Assembly: GCA_963770155.1 (NCBI GenBank)
Contig: CAVYOE010000001.1
Coordinates: forward strand, 1,240,001-1,304,000
DNA from: CAVYOE01 sp963770155
GTDB lineage: Bacteria > Actinomycetota > Thermoleophilia > Solirubrobacterales > 70-9
DNA: 64,000 nt
Direction: 5' to 3'
Each line of letters begins with the position of its first letter. Within the stretch, counting starts at the first letter, position 1. The translations under genes and the position numbers were made by a program. The notes under the pieces were generated by a model that was not told where the DNA came from, made no database searches, and was given only the letters and a program-made list of their open reading frames with translations. This document shows, piece by piece, positions 22,854 to 31,278 of this stretch.

Positions 22854-24599
22854 CTAGTGCGGCGCCCAGATCTTGACCGCCTCGGCCTTGCCGCGAACGG
22901 TCATCTCATCTACGAATTCGAGCCCGATCGCTTCAACGGTTAGGCGCTCCTTGGTCGAGTCGGCCACGAACATCTGGTGCGGCGTGCCCTTGGTCATACC
23001 CTCGAGGCGAGCGGCGGTGTTGACCGTGTCACCAATCGCGGTGTAGAGCAGGCGGCGCCGGGCACCCAGGTTGCCCGCCATCACGGGCCCGCTGTTGAGA
23101 CCGAGCCCGATCCGGAACGGCTGCTCGATCCCGCGCTGCAGCGCCCACCGGTTGAACGTCGGCAGCCGCTCCTCCAGCATCTCCGTCGCCGCGGCCAGGG
23201 CACGGTCGGCGTGGTCGGCCTGCTCGATCGGAGCCCCGAAGACGGCCATGATCCCGTCGCCGATGAACGAGGTCAGGGTGCCGCCGTACTCCATGACCGC
23301 CTCGGTCATCTCGTCGTGGTAGCGATTCAGCACCTCGAGCACCTCAACCGGTGTCCGCGACTCCGAGAAGCTAGTGAAAGAACGGATGTCACTGAAGAGG
23401 ACGGTGACCTCCAGCTCCCGCCCGCCCAGGCGCAGGTCCTCGTCGGTGCGCTCGAGCACGTCCCCCACGACCTGCTCGGGCACGAACTGCGCGAAGCGGT
23501 CGCGGACGCGCTGGCGCTCCACGGCCTCGTAGACGTAACTGACGATCAGCGTGCCCACGATCGAGATCGCCAGCGCCACCAGCGGAAAGATCACCGGCAG
23601 GATCGTTCCCGCGTTGAACGCCAGCTGTGTGATGAGCAGATAGAGGGCGCCGGCGCCCAGAGCGAGCCCCAGGGCCGGCAGGGGCCGCCACCGATAGCCC
23701 GCGGCAGGGGCGATCAGTCCCATCAAGGTGATCAGCAAGAGATCGACCCCCACCGGCGCCGACTGCAGCGGAAAGCCCTCGAGCGCCGTCGCGATCGCAT
23801 TCGCCTCCGCCTCGGGACCGGTCATCGGCGTCCCCCCGGGGGCCGAGGTCGGCCTGATGTCCTTGAGGCTCGGGTCCGATGCGCCGACGACAACGATCTT
23901 GTCGGTGAATGTCGACGGCGGAACGGCACCGTTCAGCACCTGGGAGAAGGAATGGCCCGGATAGGTGCCCGGCTCGCCGGCGAAATCGATCCACGCCGTG
24001 GGACCGCCTACGTCCTCCTCGGCGATCTCCTCGCCGGTCAGGGTCTCCGCCGTAGCGACCGGGAAGGTGTCCAGTCCGCCGACTTCGCGCGGGATCCGCC
24101 GCAGGACGCCGTCCGAGTCCTCCGGAAGCTGGGTGTTGCCACCGCGGGCACCGATCCGATCGAGCACCGCCTGGCCGCCGAAGACCCCGCTCTGCCCTGC
24201 GGCGTCGGGTTGAGTATCGGCGAGCACGACCTTCCCCGGACCTGCCCGCGCGACGGCCGCGATCAGGGCGTTGTCCTCCCGCGGCTTGGTCGGCTCGAGG
24301 AACTCGATGTCATAGGCGATCGCCTTCGGCCCCCCGGCCGCGATCGCGTCGACCACCTTTCCGTGGAGAGAGCGAGGGAACGGGAAGCGGATGTTGAGCT
24401 CGTTGAAGGTGTCGTCATCGATCAGCACCTGGACGATGTCGTCGCGCGGCTCGTCCTCACCCCGGACGGAGAACCGCGCATCGACCGTGTCGAGCTCGAG
24501 TTCGTCGATGACCCCGGTCGCGTAGAGCAGCAGTGCGAGACCTGCGGCAAGGGCTGCAACCGCCACAAGGAGCAGCGTCACGGTCCGACCTCTCCTCAC
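22854..24599 (-). CDS. CHASE2-domain class III nucleotide cyclase
   Basis: 581 residues: an N-terminal membrane helix (about 6-27), an extracytoplasmic CHASE2 sensor (about 35-275), three membrane helices (about 284-355) and a class III cyclase domain (about 395-575). Metal aspartates D404 (FSDIR) and D448 (FIGDG) and the catalytic N527 and R531 (VNTAAR) are present. The adenine-selecting Lys is replaced by S444 and the partner Asp/Thr position by L518, so substrate choice may be unusual. Its GTG lies 36 bp after the DUF2269 gene, so it may be the last gene of the signalling block. Confidence 0.9.
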   Translation of the reverse strand: MRRGRTVTLLLVAVAALAAGLALLLYATGVIDELELDTVDARFSVRGEDEPRDDIVQVLIDDDTFNELNIRFPFPRSLHGKVVDAIAAGGPKAIAYDIEFLEPTKPREDNALIAAVARAGPGKVVLADTQPDAAGQSGVFGGQAVLDRIGARGGNTQLPEDSDGVLRRIPREVGGLDTFPVATAETLTGEEIAEEDVGGPTAWIDFAGEPGTYPGHSFSQVLNGAVPPSTFTDKIVVVGASDPSLKDIRPTSAPGGTPMTGPEAEANAIATALEGFPLQSAPVGVDLLLITLMGLIAPAAGYRWRPLPALGLALGAGALYLLITQLAFNAGTILPVIFPLVALAISIVGTLIVSYVYEAVERQRVRDRFAQFVPEQVVGDVLERTDEDLRLGGRELEVTVLFSDIRSFTSFSESRTPVEVLEVLNRYHDEMTEAVMEYGGTLTSFIGDGIMAVFGAPIEQADHADRALAAATEMLEERLPTFNRWALQRGIEQPFRIGLGLNSGPVMAGNLGARRRLLYTAIGDTVNTAARLEGMTKGTPHQMFVADSTKERLTVEAIGLEFVDEMTVRGKAEAVKIWAPH

Positions 24600-24635
24600 T
24601 CGACCCCCTCGGGCATCGAGCCGAAGTATCCCCGG

Positions 24636-25190
24636 CTAGGCGGCCGCCGGCCGATTCCGGACTGAATAGATGCCGAGGGCGATCGCGGCGGCCAGGATCA
24701 GCGCGCCGAACACCAGCAGATCCGAATCGTCGCCGGTCGGTTTCATGACCATGTCGGCGACCACAATGAACAGGATCGTCATCTGGATCCGGTCGACCAC
24801 GTTGAGGCGGTGAAGGCGCCGGTTCACCTCCGGATCGTCTGGCCCGCGCTCGGCGGCCGTCGCCCCGATCCACTCGCCTTCCGGCTTGAAGTAGAGGATC
24901 CCGAGCAGGAACGAGACCAGCCAGCCGGTCATCCCGATCGTGATCCAGAGCTGGTCGAAACTCCACGGGCCGTCAATCACCAGCAGCAGGCCGAAGATGA
25001 AGGTGGACAGCGAGGCGGGGATGAACAGACGCGGCGCGAGCCAGCCGACGTCCTGATGGTGCCCGGCCTCCTTCATCTTGTCCCCGGCCCGTTCGGCCCC
25101 GAGGATCAGCAGCAGGAGCACGAAGCCGGCGCCGAGCCAGATGATCGACGAGGCAATGTGCAGGAAGGTGAGGAGCTCGTATCTGGTCAT
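24636..25190 (-). CDS. DUF2269-family integral membrane protein
   Basis: 184 residues with four or five hydrophobic segments: ELLTFLHIASSIIWLGAGFVLLLLIL, then LFIPASLSTFIFGLLLVI, WITIGMTGWLVSFLLGILY, IQMTILFIVVADMVM and VFGALILAAAIALGIYSV. The opening HIxxxxxWLGAGF is typical of DUF2269 and of cytochrome-b-like membrane proteins. Its ATG overlaps the stop of the upstream phosphatase (ATGA), so the genes are translationally coupled. Role unknown. Confidence 0.82.
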   Translation of the reverse strand: MTRYELLTFLHIASSIIWLGAGFVLLLLILGAERAGDKMKEAGHHQDVGWLAPRLFIPASLSTFIFGLLLVIDGPWSFDQLWITIGMTGWLVSFLLGILYFKPEGEWIGATAAERGPDDPEVNRRLHRLNVVDRIQMTILFIVVADMVMKPTGDDSDLLVFGALILAAAIALGIYSVRNRPAAA

Positions 25191-27349
25191 TGGGCCTCCG
25201 TTCGGCGATGCATGGCCAGCATCGCGACGTCGTCGGGGATCTCGTCCGCGCCGAACCTATCGCGCAAAAAGTCGAGGCACTGCTCCGGGTTTGTGGGTGC
25301 CTCGGAGAAAGCCTGCTTCAATCGCGCCAGCCCATGTTCAAGGTCGTCGCCGCGGCGCTCGATCAGCCCGTCGGTGTAGACGAGAAGGGTCGACCCGGCG
25401 GGGATCTCCACCTCGTGCTGGATGTACTCGATCTCGCTGAGGATGCCGAGCGGCGGGGTCCCCCGCCCCGCGAGCTCGACCACCTCGCCGTCAGGAAGCT
25501 TGAGCAGGGCTGGCGGGTGCCCGGCGCGGACGTACTCGGCGCTTCCGGTCTGCGGCCGGTAGCGAAGGTGGAACAGGGTGACCATCTCCGGCTCCGCGGC
25601 TTCCTTCATCAGGCGGTCAAGCCGTTCCGCGGCCTCGGCCGGGGAACGGCCGTCGAGGACGTACGCGCGCAGGGACATTCGCAGCCGCCCCATCACCGCC
25701 GCCGCCTTGATCCCGCGGCCGGCCACGTCGCCGATCGAAAGCCCCACGTCGCCGTTCTCGTGGACCACCACCTCGTACCAATCGCCCCCCGCCTCGAGCC
25801 CGAGCCCTGCCGGCGAATAGTGGGTGGCGAACTCGAGTTCCTCGACCTCGGGAAGCGATTGCGGCAGCAGCGACCTCTGCAGGGTCAGGGCCGCCTCGTG
25901 CTCCCGCCGGTAGAGGTTGGCGTTGTCGACCGCGAGTGCCGCGCGCCGGGCCAGGTCCTCGGCGAACTCGAGATCCGCCTCGTCGTAGCGGCGTTCGGGG
26001 TCCGATGAGATCAGGGTCAGCGCGCCCAGCGACCGCCCGCGTGCCTGCAGCGGAACGATCATCGCCGAAGCCAGTCCCAGCGACCGGATCAGCTCCAGGT
26101 GCTTTTCATCCTGCGCTGACTTGGTCAGCAGCTCGTCGGGGATTTCCGAGTAGAGCTCGCTGACCCCGGTCCGGATCACATTGGGCGCTCCGATCGGGGA
26201 TTCGGGATCGGTCGGGTACTCCTCCCGGAGTCGCCGCGCCATCGCAACCTGGGCGGGGTCGACATGTGCAACGGCAACGCTTTTCAGGCCGCCGTCCTCC
26301 TCGACCAGGTCGATTCCGCACCAGTCTGCGATTCGCCGCACCACCAGCTCCGATACCCGCTGCAGGGTCTCGTCAGGGTCGAGTGACTCGGCCAGCACCT
26401 CACTCGCCTCGGCCAGGAACGAGAGGCGCTCGGCAGCGAGCCGCTGCGATTCGAACAGTCTCGCCCGGTCGATCGCGTGCGCCGCTTGCTGAACGGCCGC
26501 GCTGAAGAACGCCTTCTGCTCCGGGTCGAACCCCATTTCCTCCTTGAAGCTGAGTGAGACCGCCCCGAAGGCCCGGCCGCCGACGGCCAATGGAATGACC
26601 GCGAGCGAGGGAAAGGTGACCGCCGACGCGTCGACCAGGCTGAAGCGCTCCGCCAGCTCTCGCGCAGTGCTGGTCCACACGGCTTCGTTCTCCCTGATCG
26701 ACCATGACATCGGCAGGTCGGCATCGAGCGGAAACCGCTGAAAGTCCGCCACCCCCTCCTCCGAGTAGCCGACGCTGTCGACCAGTTCGATCTCGTCGCC
26801 CGCTTCGGTCAGAAGCCCAACGGCTCCGCCGCCCGCGTCGAGGCCGGCCGAAACCTGCTCGAGCAGAGCATCGATCGCCTGCTGGGCGGACATGTCCCTG
26901 GACAGCAGCGAGGTCACCGACTGCAGCCGCGAAGACATCTCCAGCGAGCGGTTCCGGGAGGTCACGTCTCGGGCGATCACCGATGCCCGCGTGATTCGGC
27001 CGCTTTCGTCCGCAATCGGCGAGACAGTCAGCGAGACAACCAACAGCCGTCCGTCCTTGGTCAGGCGTTCGGTCTCGTAGTGGTCGACCTGCTCCCCGGC
27101 GAGAACCCGGTCGAGGATCTCCCGTTCCTCACCGCGGCGACTCGGTGGGATCAGAATCGAGATCGGCTGTCCGACTGCTTCTTCCGGTGTGTACCCGTAG
27201 AGCCGTTCGGCCGCCGGGTTCCAGCTGGTGATCAGTCCCTGGCTGTCCTTGCTCAGGATCGCGTCGTCCGAGAACTCGACGATCGCCTCGAAGTGATCGT
27301 GGGGGACCTGCGCAGCCGGCTGCGTCCTGATCGCCCTACGCGTCGCCAT
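25187..27349 (-). CDS. PAS-GAF-GAF PP2C-type serine phosphatase (RsbU/RsbP-like)
   Basis: 720 residues. A PAS domain (about 18-130: VEFSDDAILSKDSQGLITSWNPAAERLYGY), then two GAF domains (about 150-310 and 325-485), then a SpoIIE-type PP2C domain (about 500-715: LQRSLLPQSLPEVEELEFATHYSPAGLGLEAGGDWYEVV, GDVAGRGIKAAAVMGRLR, RAGHPPALL, LLVYTDGLIERRGDD). Aspartates in GGDWYE, GDVAGRG and YTDGL form the metal site. It probably dephosphorylates the STAS antagonist encoded immediately upstream (14-bp overlap), releasing a sigma factor in response to signals read by PAS/GAF. Confidence 0.92.
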   Translation of the reverse strand: MATRRAIRTQPAAQVPHDHFEAIVEFSDDAILSKDSQGLITSWNPAAERLYGYTPEEAVGQPISILIPPSRRGEEREILDRVLAGEQVDHYETERLTKDGRLLVVSLTVSPIADESGRITRASVIARDVTSRNRSLEMSSRLQSVTSLLSRDMSAQQAIDALLEQVSAGLDAGGGAVGLLTEAGDEIELVDSVGYSEEGVADFQRFPLDADLPMSWSIRENEAVWTSTARELAERFSLVDASAVTFPSLAVIPLAVGGRAFGAVSLSFKEEMGFDPEQKAFFSAAVQQAAHAIDRARLFESQRLAAERLSFLAEASEVLAESLDPDETLQRVSELVVRRIADWCGIDLVEEDGGLKSVAVAHVDPAQVAMARRLREEYPTDPESPIGAPNVIRTGVSELYSEIPDELLTKSAQDEKHLELIRSLGLASAMIVPLQARGRSLGALTLISSDPERRYDEADLEFAEDLARRAALAVDNANLYRREHEAALTLQRSLLPQSLPEVEELEFATHYSPAGLGLEAGGDWYEVVVHENGDVGLSIGDVAGRGIKAAAVMGRLRMSLRAYVLDGRSPAEAAERLDRLMKEAAEPEMVTLFHLRYRPQTGSAEYVRAGHPPALLKLPDGEVVELAGRGTPPLGILSEIEYIQHEVEIPAGSTLLVYTDGLIERRGDDLEHGLARLKQAFSEAPTNPEQCLDFLRDRFGADEIPDDVAMLAMHRRTEAQ

Positions 27350-27725
27350 CGGTTCCCTTCTCGGTTGCGGCGATTGCCTGGTCGCGATCCGTGTATGTCT
27401 GTACCCGGTCGGTGAGCGCGGTCAGATCGAGCAGATTGGCTGGCGGCGAGTCGGGGGTGACCACGAGCGAGATGTTCGGTTCGAACTCGCTCACCGCCAC
27501 CAGGATCACTCGCAACCCGCTCGAGTCCATGAATCCGATCCCGGTCAGGTCGAGCACGATTCCGTTGACGCCCGCACCGATCTCGGACCGGAGTGCCTGC
27601 GCCAGCTCGCCCGAGTTGCCGAGATCGACCTCGCCCTTCGCGACGACGATTGCGAGCCCGCCATCGCCCTGCGAGATGCGCTCGACCTCGATCCGGAGCT
27701 CAGTCGGGTTTGGCGGCGCAACCAT
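27336..27725 (-). CDS. STAS-domain anti-sigma factor antagonist (RsbV-like)
   Basis: 129 residues with the STAS fold: IVVAKGEVDLGNSGELAQALRSE, then the phosphorylation-site motif GIGFMDSSGLRVILVA (the Ser pair after MD), then ISLVVTPDSPPANLLDLTALTDRVQTY. The serine would be phosphorylated by the RsbW-like kinase upstream and dephosphorylated by the PP2C protein downstream. Its start is 2 bp after the kinase gene stop and its end overlaps the phosphatase start. Confidence 0.92.
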   Translation of the reverse strand: MVAPPNPTELRIEVERISQGDGGLAIVVAKGEVDLGNSGELAQALRSEIGAGVNGIVLDLTGIGFMDSSGLRVILVAVSEFEPNISLVVTPDSPPANLLDLTALTDRVQTYTDRDQAIAATEKGTDGDA

Positions 27726-27727
27726 GA

Positions 27728-28129
27728 TCAGTCCGCCTTTCCGATCGGGAACTCCATGGCTACGGTGGTGCCGCTGTCAGAAGAGTCGAAGCGCACCTCT
27801 CCGGCGAGCTTCGTGATCAGGGAGATGCCGAAGCCGAGCCCCGGGCTGTCGATGTTCGGGGACATGCCGATTCCGTCGTCGGCGACGATCACGAGAAGCC
27901 GGTCGCCGCTCGCGCGCGCCGTCATCTTGATCAGCCCGGTCGGCCTCCCGCGGAAAGCGTGGATCACCGCGTTGCCGACGGCCTCGCTCACGGCCAGCTT
28001 GACGTTCTCTTCGGAGGCGCCTACATCCCTGGCGAGATCGCCCACGGCAAGGCGAGCCGCGGTGACGCTGCTCGGCTCCGAGGGCAGGTCGAGCTCTAGC
28101 TCCCTCTCCGGTACCTGAGATGCCTGCAC
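27728..28129 (-). CDS. RsbW-like anti-sigma serine kinase (HATPase_c_2)
   Basis: 133 residues. N-terminal LPSEPSSVTAARLAVGDLA, N-box SEAVGNAVIHAFRG, then IVADDGIGM (G1 box) and GLGFGISLITKLAGEVRF (G2). This is the GHKL ATPase fold of RsbW/SpoIIAB-type anti-sigma factors. It should bind and inhibit a sigma factor and phosphorylate the STAS protein. The cognate sigma factor is not in the window. GTG 28129 follows GATAAT by 6 nt. Confidence 0.9.
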   Translation of the reverse strand: MQASQVPERELELDLPSEPSSVTAARLAVGDLARDVGASEENVKLAVSEAVGNAVIHAFRGRPTGLIKMTARASGDRLLVIVADDGIGMSPNIDSPGLGFGISLITKLAGEVRFDSSDSGTTVAMEFPIGKAD

Positions 28130-28135
28130 AGGGGC

Positions 28136-28141
28136 ATTATC
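28136..28141 (-). promoter_or_regulatory. -10 element for the partner-switching operon
   Basis: GATAAT on the minus strand, exactly 6 nt before GTG 28129, no Shine-Dalgarno sequence; predicts a leaderless transcript. Confidence 0.45.
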
Positions 28142-28195
28142 CGCATCGCGGCATGAAAATCGCCGTTCACCCCGGGGCCGCGGCGTGAGATGGGT

Positions 28196-29022
28196 TCAGG
28201 CGCGAGTGGCGACCGCGATCAGGTACTCCTTCTCGAACCGCGCCTTCTCGTCGCTGCCGCGGTTCCACTCGTCACAGAACGCATCCAGCGCCTGGTCGAA
28301 CTCGTCCTCCCGGCCCTCCTTCTCGGCGTTGGCGCGGGCCGCGATCGTCGGGCCGTAGTACGCCTTGAAGTGCTCGCCGTAGTCGTGCGCCTTCTCGAAC
28401 GCGGTGATCTCGAGAACGTCGCGCTCGAGCGTGCTGCCAGTCGACCCGGTCGCCGAACAGCTCGCTTGACGTGGTCCTCGCTTCCCCAGAGCGGCGGCGG
28501 TTGTGCGCCAGGCGGCGGCGGGGGCGCGAACTGGCCCATCGTCTTGAACAGCGCCCCGAGCATCCCCTCGGGCGTCCAACTGAGAAGGCCGATCGTGCCG
28601 CCGGTGCGGCAGACCCGGACGAGCTCGTCGGCCACTTCCTGGTGATGCGGGGCGAACATCGCCCCGATCGAGGACATGACCACGTCGTAGGACTCGTCCT
28701 CGAACGGGAGGTTCTCCGCGTCGGCCTCCGCCCACTCGAGCTCGACCCCTTCCGCCTTCGCCCGTTCTCTCCCGGCGTCGAACAGCTCGGGGGTAAGGTC
28801 GCTGGCGGTGACCTCGGCTCCTGCCTTCGCGGCCGGGATCGAGGCATTGCCGGTGCCGGCGGCGACGTCGAGCACCTTCATTCCCGGGCCGATGCCGCAG
28901 GCCTCGACCAGGATCGGCCCCAGCGGAAGCAGAAATGTCTCGACCATCGACGGGTAGTCCCCCGACGCCCACATCTTGCGGTGGCGGCCCTTGAGCTCGG
29001 TATCGGCGGTTCCTGAAGGCAT
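28196..29022 (-). pseudogene. SAM methyltransferase gene with two frameshifts
   Basis: The N-terminal two thirds read cleanly from the ATG at 29022 (preceded by GAGGAGGGA): VLDVAAGTGNASIPAAKAGAEVTASDLTPELFDAGRERA, then GAMFAPHHQEVADEL and LLSWTPEG, ending LWGSEDHVK near 28467. The next residues, ELFGDRVDW, are in a second frame, and the C-terminus (LERDVLEITAFEKAHDYGEHFKAYYG ... EYLIAVATRA) is in a third. One surplus base near 28464 and another near 28431-28441 explain the pattern. The intact paralog at 57068-57877 has LWGDEDHVRELFDGKD in a single frame. This is either a decaying gene or two sequence errors. Confidence 0.75.
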
Positions 29023-29088
29023 TGGTCCCTCCTCGTCGTTGTGGCCGGGACGATATTCCAGACGGATCCTCGACAATCGCCCCCACCC

Positions 29089-29706
29089 GTGTCAAATGCC
29101 CGGATAGAACAGATCGTGGTCGGCGCCGACCCGCGCGCCTGGGAGGCGGCCGGGTTCGCGGTTATCGACGCCTCGGCAATGGCCGGTGAGGTCGCGCTGG
29201 GGTTCACGGATGGGCGGGGCGGGGGAATCCTGGGCTGGACCCTGGCCGGAATCGATGATCGCGAGCTCGACGGCCTTCCAGCGGCTTCCACCGAGGACCG
29301 GGATCCGCTCGCCGTTGGCCAGCCCGCGCACCTGAACGGAACCGTCAAGATCGACCATCTGGTCGTCTTCACTCCCGAGCTGGAGCGAACGACCGAAGCT
29401 TTCGAAGCTGCCGGGATCGAGTGCCGCCGTGTACGCGAGGTGGAGCTGGACGGAGGCGCCCTCCGCCAAGGGTTCTTCCGCCTCGGGGAGGTGATCCTCG
29501 AAGTGGTCGAGCACGCCAAAGTCGAACCGGGCCCGGCCCGGTTCTGGGGGATCACCTTCGCGGTCGAGGACCTCGACGCCTGTGCGGATCTGCTCGGCGA
29601 GAAGCTGGGGTCGATTCGGGACGCGGTTCAGCCCGGCCGGCGGATCGCCACTGTGCGCAAGGAGGCCGGGCTCGGGTTGCCGGTTGCCCTGATCAGTGCT
29701 GAATAG
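29089..29706 (+). CDS. VOC/glyoxalase-like protein
   Basis: About 205 residues from the GTG at 29089 (GTG 29041 is open but adds an unlikely N-terminus). A vicinal-oxygen-chelate module is visible: IDHLVVFTPELERTTEAFEAAGIECRRVREVEL, then RQGFFRLGEVILEVVEH and WGITFAVEDLDACADLLG, with His and Glu in VOC metal-ligand positions. It could be a glyoxalase/dioxygenase relative or a binding protein. It starts a head-to-tail run with a CMD gene and an SDR gene, suggesting a small detoxification or catabolic operon. Confidence 0.75.
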   Translation: MSNARIEQIVVGADPRAWEAAGFAVIDASAMAGEVALGFTDGRGGGILGWTLAGIDDRELDGLPAASTEDRDPLAVGQPAHLNGTVKIDHLVVFTPELERTTEAFEAAGIECRRVREVELDGGALRQGFFRLGEVILEVVEHAKVEPGPARFWGITFAVEDLDACADLLGEKLGSIRDAVQPGRRIATVRKEAGLGLPVALISAE

Positions 29707-29709
29707 GAT
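29704..29709 (+). promoter_or_regulatory. -10-like element before CMD gene
   Basis: TAGGAT, whose TAG is the preceding stop codon, lies 6 nt before GTG 29716; may give a second, leaderless start within the operon. Confidence 0.3.
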
Positions 29710-29715
29710 GCCCCC

Positions 29716-30360
29716 GTGAGCGAAGGCACACGCCGGAACACCGTCCCCGGCAGTGACGGGCCGCGCATCTCGCCCGGATCGGCGGCCGAGATCGGACGGG
29801 TCAACGCCGGGATCACACGCGCGATCGGTGCCGGCATGGGCGGCCCCCCGCCCCACCTGTTCACAACGCTTGCCCGCCACCGCAAGCTCTTTCGCCGCTG
29901 GCTCCGCTTCGCCAGCGGCTTGATGCCGGGAGGGGTGCTGCCGCGCGCCGACACCGAGCTGGTCATCCTCCGCGTCGCCGCCAACACCGGCTGCGATTAC
30001 GAGCGGGGCCATCACGAGCGGCTGGGACGCGCCGCCGGCCTCTCGCCCGAGGAGATCGAGCGGACCAAGGCGGGTCCCGGCGCCGACGGCTGGTCGCCCC
30101 GCCAGCAGCTCCTGCTGCGCGCTGCCGACGAGCTCCACGGTGACGGGGTCATCTCCGATCCGCTCTGGAGCGAGCTTCGCCCCCTGCTCTCGGATCCGGA
30201 GCTGATCGAGCTCTGCATGCTGGTCGGCCACTACGAGATGCTGGCGATGACGATCAACTCGCTGCGGATCGAGCCCGACCAGCACCTCGGCAAGCCCGCC
30301 AAGCCGATCCGGATGCTGCAGAAGGCCGTCACCCGCGGCGGAAACCGGGGCGGCCGATGA
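29716..30360 (+). CDS. Carboxymuconolactone decarboxylase-family protein
   Basis: 214 residues of mainly helical CMD/AhpD-like sequence. Core motif: ADTELVILRVAANTGCDYERGHHERLGRAAGL, with a single Cys and the Tyr-Glu-x-x-His-His pattern in place of the CxxC of peroxidase-active AhpD. Then LLRAADELHGDGVISDPLWSEL and ELCMLVGHYEMLAMTINSLRI. A hydrolase/decarboxylase-like or redox role is possible. Its end overlaps the SDR start (ATGA). Confidence 0.87.
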   Translation: MSEGTRRNTVPGSDGPRISPGSAAEIGRVNAGITRAIGAGMGGPPPHLFTTLARHRKLFRRWLRFASGLMPGGVLPRADTELVILRVAANTGCDYERGHHERLGRAAGLSPEEIERTKAGPGADGWSPRQQLLLRAADELHGDGVISDPLWSELRPLLSDPELIELCMLVGHYEMLAMTINSLRIEPDQHLGKPAKPIRMLQKAVTRGGNRGGR

Positions 30361-31271
30361 GCGAGGCCACGCTCGAGGGCCGCCGGATCCTGATCACCGG
30401 CGCCGCCCGCGGGATCGGGGCGATGCTCGCGCGCCGCCTGCACCAGCGCGGTGCCCGGCTCGCGCTGCTCGGGATCGAGCCCGAGCTGCTGGCCGAGGTG
30501 GCGGCGGACTGCGGCGACGCCCCGGCGATCGAGTGCGACGTACGCGATCGCGCCCACGTCGACACCGCTGTCGCCGAGGCGGTCGAGAAGCTCGGCGGTC
30601 TCGACATCGCGGTCGCCAACGCAGGGGTCGGTGCGCAGATGACGTTGGTCGACGGTGACGCCGAGATCTGGGACTCGACCCTGGCGGTCAACCTGATGGG
30701 CACCTACAACCTGGTTCGGGCGGCGGGACCGCACGTCAGCCATCCGGGCGGCTACTTCCTGGGGACAGCCTCGCTCGCCGCGGCAGTCCACGTGCCGCTC
30801 ATTGCTGCGTACTGCGCGTCGAAGGCGGGAATCGAAGCGCTCTGCGACTCGCTGCGAATCGAGGTTCGCCCCTCCGGAGCCAAGGTCGGGGTCGCTTATT
30901 TCGCCGAGCTCGACACGGAGATGACCAGCCGCGGGTTCGAGACCAAGGCCGCCAAGCGCATGCCGCTCGGGGGCCACGGACTCAAGCCCCCGGCACCGGT
31001 GGAGCCCGCGATCGACGCGCTCGAGCGCGGCATCCGCGACCGCCGCCGCCGGATCGTCTCGCCGCGCTGGGTCGGGCCGCTGCTCCATATCCGCCCGGTC
31101 GTCCAGCGTGTCGTCGAGCTCTACCTGGGTCGAATCAACCTTCAGAAGACGCTCGACGTCGCCCGCTCCGAGCAGGACCAGATCGGCCTGACCAGCGAGC
31201 AGCCGCAACCCGGTGAGTCGCAGCCCGATCAGTCACGACCGGACCAGTCGCAGTCGCGGACGCCCGCCTAG
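30357..31271 (+). CDS. Short-chain dehydrogenase/reductase
   Basis: 304 residues. Classical SDR: cofactor motif ILITGAARGIGAMLARRL, then CDVRD, VANAGVG and the active-site YCASK with upstream Ser in LGTASLAA. The basic/neutral pattern after strand 2 does not decide NAD or NADP. The C-terminal 60 residues extend beyond the Rossmann domain (VQRVVELYLGRINLQKTLDV) and end in a Gln/Ser/Pro/Asp-rich low-complexity stretch (SQPDQSRPDQSQSR). Last gene of the VOC-CMD-SDR run. Confidence 0.9.
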   Translation: MSEATLEGRRILITGAARGIGAMLARRLHQRGARLALLGIEPELLAEVAADCGDAPAIECDVRDRAHVDTAVAEAVEKLGGLDIAVANAGVGAQMTLVDGDAEIWDSTLAVNLMGTYNLVRAAGPHVSHPGGYFLGTASLAAAVHVPLIAAYCASKAGIEALCDSLRIEVRPSGAKVGVAYFAELDTEMTSRGFETKAAKRMPLGGHGLKPPAPVEPAIDALERGIRDRRRRIVSPRWVGPLLHIRPVVQRVVELYLGRINLQKTLDVARSEQDQIGLTSEQPQPGESQPDQSRPDQSQSRTPA

Positions 31272-31278
31272 CCGGGCC

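Noticed and set aside
22977..24665. 562-codon plus-strand frame over the CHASE2 cyclase
   Set aside because: Arg/Gly/Asp-rich shadow; minus strand encodes a complete cyclase.
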